Assembly (NCBI GenBank): GCA_946811185.2
Contig: OX328106.1
Span: forward strand, 10,086,777 to 10,150,776
Direction of reading: 5' to 3'
Length of the DNA: 64,000 nucleotides
Source: Hippopus hippopus
Taxonomy: Eukaryota > Mollusca > Bivalvia > Cardiida > Cardiidae
Positions 46,432 to 57,782 of this stretch are shown piece by piece (within the stretch, counting starts at the first letter, position 1; each line of letters opens with the position of its first letter). The notes under the pieces are model-generated. The model was not told the DNA's origin. It saw nothing but the letters and a program-made list of their open reading frames with translations, and ran no database searches. The position numbers and the translations under genes are program-made.

Positions 46432-46869
46432 GCCATGCTCTGGAAAAAGGGGGTAATATAATGCATCGCATTGATGCATTGTATCAAGCAAGTCATCGCA
46501 CTGATGCATTGTATCAAGCAAGTCATCGCACTGATGCATTGTATCAAGCAAGTCATCGCATTGATGCATTGTACCAAGCAAGTCATCGCATTGATGCATT
46601 GTACCAAGCAAGTCATCGCATTGATGCATTGTACCAAGCAAGTCATCGCATTGATGCACTGTACCAAGCAAGTCATCGCATAATTATGGTTCCATAAAAT
46701 CCATTTTGTCTAATAAGCGACTGAATCATGAGGAGGAATGGTCTTTTGACATGCAGAAAATTTGCTGAAAGCAAAAAGTTTCAACACAGGTCAGTCTGTA
46801 CAGACTGTAGACCTATAGGTCGATACTGTTTGCAAATGTATTAGACGCCCTTTTCCACAGATCATGTCT
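46432..46869. mobile_element. A-type MITE expanded by an internal tandem array
   Basis: AGCCATGCTCTGGAAAAAGG start and CACAGATCATGTCTTA end. Its usual GATGCATNNTACCAAGCAAG segment has been amplified to seven 30-bp units. Confidence 0.8.
46473..46682. repeat. 30-bp tandem repeat, seven units
   Basis: Units start GATGCATTGTA(T/C)CAAGCA and end GTCATCGCA(T/C)T; starts at 46473, 46503, 46533, 46563, 46593, 46623, 46653. T/C variants are blocked: the first three units share TATCAAG and the last four TACCAAG. The period is a multiple of three, so every frame without a stop stays open and gives false repetitive peptides. Confidence 0.95.
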
Positions 46870-46978
46870 TATTTTTATTTGATTTAACGTTTTCATGTTA
46901 CGTCTATAGTTATTCAATTATTCAACTTACTTTATCCTTTGGAACATTTAAAACGGACTTCCCTTGCTTCTGCGAATA

Positions 46979-47035
46979 GTGTAGATCTACAGATCATACA
47001 GCACAGACCGTGCTTTCTGATCTTGGATCTTTACA
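46979..47035. repeat. B-type short palindrome
   Basis: Diverged: GTAGATCTACAGATCATACA against TTTCTGATCTTGGATCT. Confidence 0.6.
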
Positions 47036-47074
47036 GTTCAATATTGTAAGCATGTCAATGAGAGAGGGAGAGAG

Positions 47075-47310
47075 AGAGCTTCCTAAAAAAGTATCGACCA
47101 ATGTCAGCCTTCGCAGTGCGGAGTGTGCGCAGGCTGACATTGGGCGAAACATTTTGCTATCTTCGAATTTTCTGCATGTTAAAAGACCAGTCTACATCAT
47201 GATTCAGCCGGTTGTTAGACGAAACGGATTTTATCCTTACATTATTACTTGCTCGGTATAATGCATCACCGAGATACAATAAACCCCCTTTTTTCAGTGC
47301 ATGGCTCAAA
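47075..47310. mobile_element. A-type MITE, left end lost
   Basis: AAAGTATCGACCAATGTCAGC; GTGTGCGCAGGCTGACATTG; right end TTCAGTGCATGGCTCAAAT. Confidence 0.65.
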
Positions 47311-47516
47311 TATTTGTGCAAGTTTATTCATATATAAGGAGCATAAAGGCCTGTTGCTTGTGTAAATAGACAGCGGCAACCATTGTAGATTCATTTCATA
47401 TGTCATACGAATCTACAGCATTTGCAAACGGACAATCTTTGTAGATACATGTACTTACCTGATGCATTTGACTTTTCAAGAAAAGTGCTCCAAAGTCAGT
47501 CTTTATAAACTTCTAT

Positions 47517-47778
47517 ATGGCCTGCAACATGCGAAAAGGGGCATTCGGACATTTGCGTCAAGTGTCGTCTCGATTCAGCCTGCGCAGTCCCCGCAGGCTA
47601 ATCCGAGACGGCATTTTACGACTACATTAGATTTTGTGCTACAGTAGACTTGCGCAAAACAGCAAATTACATAAAAACGGAAAGTGTCGTTTTGGATTAG
47701 ACTGCGCGTACTACACAGGCTGATCTGAGACGACACTTTTCTCAAATGTCCGAATGCTCCTTATCGTGTGTTGCAGGC
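47517..47778. mobile_element. F-type palindromic MITE
   Basis: Ends TATGGCCTGCAACATGCG and, inverted, CTGGCCTGCAACACACGATA. Next come GGGGCATTCGGACATTTG and its inverse, then AGTGTCGTCTCG. Inner palindrome GCCTGCGCAGTCCCCGCAGG is shared in style with family A. Only copy seen here. Confidence 0.7.
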
Positions 47779-47884
47779 CAGATACTACAACAGTTGAAAC
47801 GGTTGTGCTCATTTGCATATTTACTGTGTACCAGATGACAACGTCTAACATTGCACACTACACATTAAGCGTATCTCAAATGAT

Positions 47885-48065
47885 TTGATTTGTCTTTGGA
47901 TGGAGAGAAAAGAATGTGGGTAGGGAGAAGCTGAATATTGGCTACCAGCATAGTCTTCTTTTCCCACTACGTTTCCTTCCCTTACAAAGAAAACTTCATC
48001 ATATGATTTGTTGTCAACGCAATGTTTTCAGAATGGGCTATTTTACTATTTTATCTTCTGGTATA
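47885..48065. repeat. C-type MITE, diverged
   Basis: GGTAGGGAGAAGCTGAATATT, TTTTCCCACTACGTTT, TTATCTTCTGGTATAAAGAG. Confidence 0.5.
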
Positions 48066-48214
48066 AAGAGTTGGTTTCTTAAAAATCTGTTGTGGCACCA
48101 CCCGTTGATATTCGAAAGTTTGATGTGTTTGTCAATGAGCGTTTGGGTAATGCTGTTACAGAATGAAAACTGTTTAAATATTGAAACATGACACAATCTT
48201 GCGCGAACGATGCG

Positions 48215-48340
48215 TTGCGCTCTACCATTTGCAAAGTAATGGCTTATTCAACTTATCAATTTGTAATTAGGTCCAATTAACGCCGTAATACAAATGGCTA
48301 CCATGGGACCTTACAAATTGACGAATAGCTTGTACAGTTA
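48215..48340. repeat. Short imperfect palindrome
   Basis: ATCAATTTGTAATTAGGTCC against GGGACCTTACAAATTGACG around a TACCATGG centre. Looks like a small foldback or a symmetric non-coding element. Confidence 0.35.
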
Positions 48341-48361
48341 GTATGATGATGATTTTGTAGG

Positions 48362-48620
48362 TCCCACCGGTCGAAGTCGCTTATTCGATTCCTTCCGAGA
48401 ACTGATAATCGTCTTTGCGACAGGATTCCTTCCTCTCTTACCACAGAACATTATATTGTTAACATACGACTTTGTTAAAGGAAAACACCCACTTGCTTGG
48501 AAGGAAATATCGTGCGAAAAAAACAGGTAAGTAGAAACTCCAGGAAAGCATCGATTAGTGCACTGGCCGCCGTGATATAACTAAAATAATCTTAAAAAGG
48601 GGCTAAACACCTACCAAACA
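48362..48620 (+). mobile_element. SINE (D family)
   Basis: TTATTCGATTCCTTCCGAGA B-box region, TCGTCTTTGCGACAGG body and the CCAGGAAAGCATCGATTAGT tail side. Confidence 0.6.
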
Positions 48621-48959
48621 AACAGTTCCTTCCGTTCCCCAGGCATGTTTGATGTGAACCGTAAGTATATAAAGATAGAATACAAGGAGTTCGGGTACAA
48701 TACATGGATCTGTAGCGATAAGATAAACCGACTTCCTTAGTTACTGTTACTACCCGCTCCCAAGCTACTGCACATACAATATATCGGCTAGTCTACTTTA
48801 ATCGTGATTTCATTTCATGACCTATTCTGTCAAAAAAAAAAATTGGGGAAAACACGTTCCTTACATGTTTGTATGTGGATGATTAATTTTGCGGTAAGAA
48901 ATCTCGGGTGATGATTGAACTAATCTACACAGTTATATGTACACAAAGTGCGAATCTTC

Positions 48960-49085
48960 GGGGCCACTGACAATGAAAATCCCTTGTTCTTCTTCTGTAA
49001 GACCCCTTGGCCCCTATTGGGTTTGGAAACAATGTGTTTCTGAAAAATCCGCTCTCGACCTGGAAATCGAGCCCGGGACCTTTTT
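48960..49085 (-). repeat. tRNA-like SINE head
   Basis: On the - strand GGTCCCGGGCTCGATTTCCA holds a B box; the A box is diverged. Confidence 0.35.
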
Positions 49086-49099
49086 ATGAAATGTTTCCT

Positions 49100-49200
49100 A
49101 TCCTTTGGAACACATTTTTGGCTACATTAAATTGTCGTCTGCAAATGCTTTCAAGCCTTTTGCCAAGTATGAGTTTTTGTCATCCGGTAAAGATGCTGTC
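49100..49200. repeat. C-type MITE fragment
   Basis: TTGTCGTCTGCAAATGCTTT to TCATCCGGTAAAG. Confidence 0.55.
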
Positions 49201-49349
49201 TAAGTCTAGATACTCTAGAGACAGATTAACTGTTATACTGTGAAATAAACGGACCAAATACTAATAGAAGATACTTGAAGTCACCTGGTAGCAAACACAG
49301 ACTTGTTCTGACTAGAACATCTCAATCTTCATTAGTATCTATGGGACAG

Positions 49350-49388
49350 GGTAGATCAAGATCAGACCATACTTATCTTGATCTACAT
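49350..49388. repeat. B-type short palindrome, shortened
   Basis: GTAGATCAAGATCAGACC against TTATCTTGATCTAC. Confidence 0.65.
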
Positions 49389-49479
49389 GGTCTGCAAATG
49401 CACCGAATGTCGCCCTCACTAAGAGTTAATTTTGAATTGACTGACTAGTTCTAAACAAGGTCATTTCTCCTATTCAGTC

Positions 49480-49920
49480 TGCTTATAATTTTGTCAGAGA
49501 GCAATTTTACGGCAATCTCCTTCATTACAAAGTTCATCGAATCGCAAAACGGAGTCAATAAGAAGGATTTAAGCGATAAAATAGGGATTAAAATGACACG
49601 GCTCCCAAAAGGACCCGCTCGCTTTGTCCGACCCGGTTCTGAATTGGAACCTTATTCTTGGGAGTTAATCGAGCAAAAAGACAAATTAAGTTGTAAGATT
49701 GGGCTGCGATATGACGCGGATAAACGATATTAGCGCCTTTGGAAACGATCTTGATGGTAAATGTGCGGGAATTATCCAAGAATGGGGAAAAATTGATGAA
49801 GTTATTTAATTCAAAATAGTAGTTATCCGCCAACGGAGTTTGATTTGATAATGCTGTAATATCCGGGAACAAAATACTAGGAGAAAAGGTTCTCACGCCT
49901 TTTAATCGAATCTTGTTTTC
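49480..49920. other. Repeat-free stretch
   Basis: About 440 bp with none of the repeat families and higher G+C than its surroundings. It includes an 80-codon frame at 49491 and a 102-codon frame on the - strand, neither with recognised domains. Possible conserved non-coding element or a small unrecognised exon. Confidence 0.25.
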
Positions 49921-50254
49921 TTTTTAGACTTTCTTTGTAACTTTTATATTAAGCCTTTTTTTCCCCCGCTTATGTATTACAAGTTTTCTTTTAGATTTAC
50001 TAAAATTAAATGAATACACAAGAACAAACAATTTGAAGGAAAGAAATACATGTATATCTTAATTTTGAATTTATAGCATGATCCAATTTTAAAGCTTAAA
50101 ACAGACTTTAGGTTCTACATCGCTACCTTTCGTCCTTATCTCTTTATGTACTTGTAGTATCATTACGTTGGTTTTTTAGCATGCAAATGGAAACTTTAGG
50201 TCTTTTTTGCGGTACCTATTTGTCGATCAAAATCAGAATTAAAAAATGGTGAAA

Positions 50255-50440
50255 TCTAGAGTAATTATTCACCAACCATTCTTAAAAACTCTAAGTCTTT
50301 TTCTCAAGAATTTTCCAAATTTGAAAATAACACATTTTCTAATTGGCAAAACCAAATGGTTTACCCAATTACAAAGTGTGTTAGTTTGTAAATCTGTCAT
50401 TGGAGCGAGAATGTTCTTAAGAATGGTTGGTGAATACAAC
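50255..50440. mobile_element. E-type palindromic MITE
   Basis: ATTCACCAACCATTCTTAAA start; end AAGAATGGTTGGTGAATACA; centre ATTGGCAAAACCAAATGG. Confidence 0.8.
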
Positions 50441-50679
50441 CCAGGTCTCAGAATGAAAACAGCCATAAGAGTTTATATAAATAAACAAATACACTTTTCG
50501 TTTCGGACTTCAAAAGCCTGTTTCATTTATCTAGTGGTCCAAGTGTTGATACATATTTGCAAAACTTAAAAAGAAAATATTGTTATGACAAATGCAAAAA
50601 ACAGATCCGACAGAAACTCGTCTCGTATCTATCCGCAAGAAGGATAAATAAAACAGAGAGGCGCTCTTGAAAATAGAAG

Positions 50680-50850
50680 GTTCAATGGATCTTCATAACA
50701 CAATATACCTAGCATGTCTTTGCATGATATGGATCTATTTCGTCTGAATCAGCAGCTGGAATGGACATTTTCCGAAAGCAAGAATTTATCAGGTCAGCCT
50801 GACTTGATACTTTTTACAGATGCACGCATTTTCACAGAGCAAGATGGAAA
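50680..50850. repeat. A-type MITE, degenerate
   Basis: TCAGGTCAGCCTGACTTGAT and GATGCACGCATTTTCACAGAG remain; left end lost. Confidence 0.5.
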
Positions 50851-51574
50851 TATATTACTAGATATAACTTAGTGGCGGAGAGACTCATATGAATGTTAAG
50901 AACATTGTATCATCGAGAAAATAAAAGATAACACTCTTAAATATACCATACAACCGGTGACCTTGGTACATATACTTGGTAGTTCACTTGTCACAACTCA
51001 GCCGATTCCGTACCTACATCTAACCTCGTCCGTATAAAGGAGATTTCCATTTCGAACTGCCGATCACATGATCTTAAACATGGAGGCGCCCATGTAAATC
51101 GCTAAGTAACAGCATGAGCAACCACGGTGAAGTTATTCACATCTGTCGATCTGTCGATGAAAACTCTCAATTGAATTGATAAACCACGCTAAAAATTGAA
51201 TGTAAAAACTGTTTTTCGACGAAAATATTTTTAGAAAGATATAGGTAGAAAATTGTGGCTCGTGTTTTCTCTTTAAAGAGGTGCCTTGCAATTTCGAAAA
51301 CGGTAAAACGGAGACGAAATGTACCTTGTAGCTGCATATCAAGCTACGTGATACAGCCGTGGTACTTGATCACCTGATCACCCGAGGTTTGCCGAATGCT
51401 TGGTAGTTGTCAGACTAAGTCAAAGAACAGGCGACTTTCGTTCTTCACACTTAATACTCTTCTGCTGAAAGAAAACACATAGGTATGTCACACTGTCGCA
51501 CTGTTCTGAAAAAACAAATGACCATAATTTGCTCCCAGCCACCTAGAAAAGAGTAAGTAGAAAGGAATAACCCA

Positions 51575-51790
51575 AGACTAAACAACAAAACTTTAAACTT
51601 GTCTACATAGAAAACATTGGCAAACGACAACTTCAATGTGGTCCAAATAATTAAAGCAAAGGGTAGAAAAACGTTATGGGAAAAGGAGAAAAATGATTGT
51701 TACCACCATTTTCTCCTTTTCCGACATTTGTTTTCAAAACCCGTCTACATTGGGATAGTTAAAACAATTGATTTTTTGATAAAATGTTAA
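51575..51790. mobile_element. C-type MITE
   Basis: AAACTTTAAACTTGTCTACA start, GGAGAAAAATGATTGTTACC centre, end ATAAAATGTTAA with TTAA. Confidence 0.6.
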
Positions 51791-52039
51791 ACGACTTGTT
51801 CGGTTTGGTAATAATTTTGTTCATGTTTCAATTGTGAAAATATTTACATCTTTTGCAATTTAATAATTATTCGGTCCATCACATACGTATTGCGTCGGAA
51901 GAGCAGAAAGCTATAATATTGAAAAAGTACTTTTTTCACCTTTTCTCTCATTATTCGGTCATTACAGATCCAAGTATTGTTAGCAATCGTTTTTGACGCC
52001 AAGATCTGAATTATGATTAAAAAGAATGAATCGTAAATG

Positions 52040-52275
52040 TTTAACCCTTTCTAACATAATATAATACCATGATTTAACGACCCCTGGAAGTGACGCTTTT
52101 GAAAAAATTGCGGAAAAAGGAGAAAATGCTGCTTAACAGCATTTTCTCCTATTTCTACAATGTTTTCTACCATATCAAATTAAAACCCAACCAACCAAGC
52201 AACACTTTATTTTGTCTGCAATTGCTTTCAGAGTTGGTCAAGTCTAAATTTTTGTCGCCTGGTAAAGAGTTAAAC
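52040..52275. mobile_element. C-type MITE
   Basis: TTTAACCCTTTCTAACATAA start; near-perfect centre GGAGAAAATGCTGCTTAACA / CAGCATTTTCTCC; end GGTAAAGAGTTAA. TTAA at both ends. Confidence 0.8.
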
Positions 52276-52324
52276 GCCGCATTCAGCAGTGAGCTTAGAC
52301 CTGTACCAGCACTCCCGTGTTGTA

Positions 52325-52525
52325 ACGACGAAGAGGAAGAAGGCAACTGAAAACATTGAGGGAAAAGGAGAAAATGCTAGACACCAGCATATTCTCCTTT
52401 TCCCCTCAACGTTTTATACCCTTTTAAAATAAAATTTCATTCTTTGATCCACACTTAATATGTCGTCTGCAAATGCTTTCAATTTGGACAAGCTCAAAAG
52501 TTTGGTGGTCTGGTAAATATTTAAA
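52325..52525. mobile_element. C-type MITE, left end lost
   Basis: GACGAAGAGGAAGAAGGC; centre GGAGAAAATGCTAGACACCA; end CTGGTAAATATTTAA. Confidence 0.7.
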
Positions 52526-52644
52526 TCTTTGTGACAAGGTCTGACGTTTTTCTGTATTTAACATCTGTTAAGGTGCAGAGTGCGTTAACTTCACACTTAG
52601 CGTAATACACGAGAATCAATGCAAGTTTGCCACAGTGTAGATTA

Positions 52645-52817
52645 ACCCTTTATCGGACAATGCCGACTTTTAACGACCTTGGGAAAGAAGCCTTTTCCCA
52701 CAATGTTTTCTATCCTATCAAAGAAAAATTGCACCATTTCAGCCTCATTGAAATTGTCGTCTGCAAATGCTTTTAATTTGGACAAGGCTTAAATTTTGTC
52801 GTCTGGTAAAGAGTTAA
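52645..52817. mobile_element. C-type MITE with central deletion
   Basis: ATTAACCCTTTATCGGACAA start and GTCTGGTAAAGAGTTAA end; the second arm of the central palindrome is deleted. A B copy follows immediately. Confidence 0.75.
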
Positions 52818-52861
52818 GATCAGACTGCACAGAATATACGGCTGTGAATTTGGATCTACGT
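52816..52861. repeat. B-type short palindrome
   Basis: AAGATCAGACTGCACAGAAT; right arm diverged. Confidence 0.6.
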
Positions 52862-52940
52862 TGCCATCAGTAAGTTAGGTAAAAAAGCAGTTAATTTTTT
52901 TTTTATTAGAAATTTCCATTTCACTAAATTACCATTATCA

Positions 52941-53198
52941 GTGAGCGTCTCTCTGGCAAAGCGGGCATTAAAGCATCTCCATGATGCATTATACCATTCA
53001 AGCCGTCATATAATTGTGGATCCGAAAAAAACATTTTGTTCAACAACAAACTGTGGCGGACTGTCTCTTTGGCATGCTGAAAACGGACCGATAGCAAATA
53101 GTTTCGACTCAGGTCAGCAAGTGAGGATTGCGCAGGCTAGCATGGGTCGATCCTTTTTGCAGATGCAAGAAACCCGCTTTTCACAGGGCATGGCTCAA
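52941..53198. mobile_element. A-type palindromic MITE
   Basis: GAGCGTCTCTCTGGCAAAGC start; GACTCAGGTCAGCAAGTG centre; end CACAGGGCATGGCTCAAG. Confidence 0.7.
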
Positions 53199-53587
53199 GT
53201 GTCTCCCCCAAGCTTATTCACCAAGCTAGGTGAGACCTTCGCAGATGGCATAGACTTAGATCAGACTGCGCAGACCATGCAAATGGAGAGACGTTTTGGT
53301 CAGATTCAGAATGATTTGGCAAACAGCGTATACGTGTATATCCAAGATGAGACCTATGTTTACCGTTCAAAAACGTTATTTTTAAACTTAAAGGAAAAAA
53401 GTCTCTCGTTGGCGTTGATAGAATGAAGGTCATCAGGGTTAAAGATAAATAAACGATGTTACAGAAATTAGGACTTTGACACTAAAGGTTTGTGATTTGA
53501 CAAGGTGATCATACAATTAAACACCTGTTATAGGCCCAATTTATATTTCTTATTCCATGGTCAAGGGCAACGTATTTTCATCTGTAC

Positions 53588-53770
53588 TTTAGACCACGCA
53601 TGTAGCGAATTGACCAATCAGCGATCAGTATTTCAAAAGTATATATCGAAGATACAGCTTCCACAGTTGTATATCTAGATTTAGACCACGCATGTTGCGA
53701 ATTGACCAATCAGCGATCAGTATTTCACAAGTATATATCGAAGATACAACTCCCACAGTTGTATATCTAG
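53588..53770. repeat. Tandem duplication, 92-bp unit
   Basis: Two units (53588-53679, 53680-53770), each starting TTTAGACCACGCATGT and ending ACAGTTGTATATCTAGA. A few substitutions between them. Confidence 0.9.
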
Positions 53771-54221
53771 ATATACAATGCTAGTATATCTTGCACGTGA
53801 AATCCGACAAGGCTATGTTTTCAGTATCGCGCCAGAGCAAAATGTACCTGTCGCGGTAAAACACATTTTGGTAAATATGATTCAGGAATAGGATACAGCA
53901 TTTCGATACGTGAGTGCAGTACTATTCTAAGTGCGTATACAATATACAATCACTTACAATAGTATTGCTCTTACTTATCAATTTACAAGTAACCTCTTTA
54001 GTGGAGTGTGTTTTTGACAGAAGAAAAAATAAAACTTCGGTAAGGAAAAAACTAATGTTCGCATCATGATATCACGGGGGTCACTGAATCTATGCGTATG
54101 TTTCCTGCCTTTCTCATACTACAACAATGCAACTAAGTGACTTTTCTCTATAATTTAGAGAAAAAAAAGTATTCATTCATTTTAAGTAAGAAATAAATTC
54201 CACTGCGCTCTTGCGTCTGTT

Positions 54222-54481
54222 TGTACAAGAGTTTAACGCTGTTTTAATAGTTGTAAGGTCATATCACGGCGGTCAGTGGACCTATGTATATGCTCTCTGG
54301 CTTTCTCACACCAGTACTAACAAAACTTTTTTTCCAAGTCACTGACTACTTTTCTCACAAGCATCAGAGGTGAGAGGGGAAAAATCGAGGGAAAGAGAGC
54401 TTGACACAACCGGGTATCGAAACTGCAACTACCAGCTCACAAGTTAGATATGCTAGCCACTGACCTACCAGGCCAGGCAGA
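54222..54481 (-). mobile_element. tRNA-derived SINE in duplication copy 1
   Basis: On the - strand: A-box region GGTAGGTCAGTGGCTAG, B box GTTTCGATACCCG; tail near CTATTAAAACAGCGTTAAAC. Confidence 0.7.
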
Positions 54482-54685
54482 AATTCCCGTATTGAACATA
54501 ATTGATAAAAATAGAACAAACAATATTTCTCAAAAACATGCTATGTTTTTTATACCAAAATAGACAGTTCAGTCGAAACATAACGTTTTCAAATTATGGC
54601 AGACAAATACTAGTTCGATCTTGAACACTCAACAATGAGGTTTACCTTGATTAAATATCCTAATGAATAATTCCAAATTTTGATA

Positions 54686-54805
54686 GAAATTCTACCTTTT
54701 ATTTGCCTCTTTTGAATCTGGTGCAGAAATTATACCTTTTATTTGCCTCTTTTGAATCAGGTGCAGAAATAATACCTTTATTTGCCTCTTTTGAATCTGG
54801 TGCAA
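54686..54805. repeat. ~43-bp tandem repeat, three units
   Basis: Three units of ACCTTTTATTTGCCTC... TTTTGAATC(T/A)GGTGCA; copy 2 of the duplication has only one, so expansion followed the duplication or was lost. Confidence 0.85.
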
Positions 54806-54839
54806 TAACTCATTTTAACGATCACAGTGACTTCATTTT

Positions 54840-55018
54840 GTAACAAGCTTTTTATCTCATACGCCCATGTATATTTGACATGAAATGCACGAATAAGTAG
54901 TCACGTGGTCTAAGTCAGATAGAAAATCTCGTGCCGTGATATATGGGAAATATACACTCGCTAAGGCTCGTGTATATTCCCCATATACCACGGCACTCGT
55001 TTTCTATCCTATACATAC
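54840..55018. mobile_element. Hairpin element at duplication junction
   Basis: Contains a ~100-bp hairpin: GATAGAAAATCTCGTGCCGTG at 54918 pairs with CACGGCACTCGTTTTCTATC ending 55018, with GATATATGGGAAATATAC arms inside. A shorter second copy is at 63262-63406. Confidence 0.75.
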
Positions 55019-55444
55019 AATGCTAGTATATCATGCACGTGAATTCCGACAAGTTTTGTTTGCAATATCGAGTCAGAGCAAAATATACCTGTCGCGGTAA
55101 GACACAGTTTGGAAAATATGATTCAGGGAATAGATACAGCATTTCGATGGGTGAGTGCAATACTATTCTAAGTGCGTAAACAATATACAAGCAGTTAGAA
55201 TAGTATTGCACTTACTTATCAATTTACTAAAGTAACCTTTTCAGTGGAGTGCGTTTTTGACAGAAGAAGAAATAAGACTCCAGTAAGGAAAAAAACTAAT
55301 TTTGGCATTAGATAGTATGACGGCGGTCAGTGAACCTGTGCATATGTTTCCTGCCTTTCTCATACCATAATAAAACAACTAGGCAATTTTTTTCTATAAT
55401 TAAAAAAAGTAAAAATTAAGAAATTCCACTGCGCTTTTGAGTTT

Positions 55445-55705
55445 GTTTGTACAAGAGTTTAACGCTGTTTTAATAGCTGTAAGGTCATATCACGGCGGTC
55501 AGCGGACCTATGCATATGCTCTCTTTCGCTTTCTCACACCAGTACGGACAAAAACTTTCTCTCCAAGTGTCTACTTTTCCCACATGCATCAGAGGTGAGA
55601 AGGGAAAAATCGAGGGATAGACAGCTTGCCGCAACCGGGTATCGAACGTGCAACTACCAGCTCACAAGTCAGATACGCTAGCCACTGAGCTACCAGGCCG
55701 GGCAG
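55445..55705 (-). mobile_element. tRNA-derived SINE in duplication copy 2
   Basis: As 54222-54481, with CACTGAGCTACCAGGCCGGG on + giving a better A box than copy 1. Confidence 0.7.
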
Positions 55706-57048
55706 AAATTCGTGTACTGAACATACTTGATAAAAAAGAACATTATTTCTCAAAAACATTCTATATTTTTCGTAATAAAATATAAAATTCAGTCGAAACG
55801 TAACGTTTTCAAAATATTGAAGACAAATACTAGTTCGATCTTGAACACTCCACGATAAGGTTTACCTTGATTGAATATCCTAATGAATAATTTAGCATTT
55901 TGATAGAAATTATACCTTTTATTTGTGTCTTTTGAATCTGGTGCAAGACCTTTCATTGCAACGAACAGAATGACTCCATTTTTAGAAGGTGATGGCGTCA
56001 TCATCACCTTCTTATGCCAACCGATAGACTTTTTCCCCAAGAGGACGCATTACACCCCAGTTTCAAGAAAAATAGGTGCTCATAGATCAATGAACAGACG
56101 CGTCTGTGTCATTTGATATGTACAAATAATATGCGGATTAAAAATCAGTGTGTGTCATTTACACAAACAAGGAATTTCAGAGTTAATGTCGTAGAACCCG
56201 TTCTTAATTTGAAAAATTGTCTCGTTCCGCAGCTTTGACCTGACCTAGTTTATAAAGTACGCCTCACGAGAATCAGTGAAAGAAACACCCCAAAACACTC
56301 GAAAATTACCCAAAACTAATGTCATTATACCTCAAACAACTTTTCTAACATCTAAAACTGCATGTAAAACGTTTAGATACACGATTTTATGGAAATCAGC
56401 CATGAAGTTTTGCTATCAATTTTAGTATTTTAGGTCTTTGATCCGCTTTAGGTCGAAGTATAATGTACTTTGATTATTTGTAGTTGGGTTCGCGTTCTGG
56501 GATAGAAACCGAAAGTAGATAACGATTGTAATCAATAAAGTTAAAAATCGAATGCTGATTATTGCTGTTGTTCGGACCCTAAAAGAGTGGCGACAAGGAT
56601 ATTTTATCCCCTCCGTATACAGTAAACATAACCTGAAATACGAAACGCGGGGTAAAATACAGCAATTTCGACCGTACATTGACAGCTGGGTGGAGAACGA
56701 GGAATACGCTATTGAATATAAGTTCTAGAGTGGTTTTCTGTAGCGAATAGCATCGATGATGATGACAGCTGATTCTTTTATATCTCCATGTGGATCAAAT
56801 ACTTCCAGCCTGCTCTGTAATTTTGTTGCACCTCAAAAGGTTAATGGTAAGATTTTCGACCCATTATTTAAAATAACCTGCAAACCAAAACTTTCATCGT
56901 GGTAGAACGATTTATGTTTCGTTGTAAGATGCTAAGTGAAAATGAAACTTTAACCCAGTAGTTGGTAGAATCAATGTTGGTAAGTGAATCATATGAATTT
57001 GGGACATTTTTAGATGTGTTGAGCGATTTTTTTTTGTCCGAGGGTTAC

Positions 57049-57570
57049 GGAACATTGTTATTCAGAGAACGTTATTGTGAGAAGAAGAATTGACTTTGAA
57101 AAAGGCAGTTGATGTGACTGTAAGTATGGAATTGGTAGAAATTGAAGCATCAAAAACTAAGGGCCCATGATAAAGTGTTCACACAAAGGTTTAGGGGTGG
57201 TAAAGCTAATCATTACAGAATTGTTTTTACAAGAATGTCAAGTGTCATAGCTGTAAAGGTCAGGTCATATAAGCAAGATGTCTCTAAAAAGGCTATAAAA
57301 AGACCAACAGAAAATCACAGCCTATGGCCAGACCGGACAAGAGAAATAAAAGAATGTCCAAAATTCACTTACTAAATGAACACCAAACTTTCGGAGTCTG
57401 AGAATTAAAATGAGGGAGAATGGCCAATTTTCACACTTAGATCACCATCAAAATTTTGGAAACCAAGACCTGTGTGGGTTGCACTAGAGAACAAAATTAA
57501 AACAGAATTAGAAAGACTAGTTGATAGTGGAAAAAGTCCAGACTTTAAATGGGCAACTCCAAAATTGTCT
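57049..57570 (+). pseudogene. Ty3/gypsy gag-pol remnant
   Basis: Degenerate coding with frameshifts. In order: EEELTLKKAVD with SMELVEIEASKT, resembling the Gag C-terminal helix of metazoan gypsy elements; a broken Cys/His knuckle region (RFRGGKANH..., then HISKM in a shifted frame); then KPRPVWVALENKIKTELERL and FKWATP, matching the start of gypsy reverse transcriptase. Protease and the RT catalytic core are missing. Recognised only by pattern, so moderate confidence. Confidence 0.5.
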
Positions 57571-57594
57571 CATACAAGCTTATCTTCGTTGTCT

Positions 57595-57755
57595 CTGGCT
57601 GAGTGGTTGAAGGGCTCTTTGCGTAAACTATGTAGTAAACTGAAAGTTGTCAAAGTTGATAGAGACAGTAATATCAGTGTATCGACTAGCCCTGTGAAAG
57701 CAGGGATCGTACATATAGGATCCCTGGTGAAAGGTTGCAGGTTCTGTAAAAAACT
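57595..57755 (+). repeat. Possible tRNA-derived SINE fragment
   Basis: GGCTGAGTGGTTGAAGGGCT resembles an A box of Ser/Leu-type tRNA, and a weak B-box-like GGTTGCAGGTTCTG follows ~120 bp later. Weakly supported. Confidence 0.25.
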
Positions 57756-57782
57756 GAACTAGAAGGTTTGACTGGTACATGT

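Larger units (their letters stand above)
53774..55981. repeat. ~1 kb segmental tandem duplication
   Basis: Copy 1 (about 53774-54838) and copy 2 (about 55016-55981) share order and sequence: TACAATGCTAGTATATC, GAGCAAAATATACCTGTCG-type block, CACTGCGCT.TTG, a SINE, and TTTTGAATCTGGTGCA. Identity is roughly 85% by eye. Each holds its own SINE copy, so the SINE predates duplication. A hairpin element (54840-55018) sits at the junction. Confidence 0.85.

Noticed and set aside
46377..46697. Open frames with repeated MTCLVQCINA, LGTMHQCDD or ALYQASHR units, resembling a repetitive secreted protein
   Set aside because: All come from the 30-bp tandem array; because 30 is divisible by three, several frames on both strands stay open by chance.
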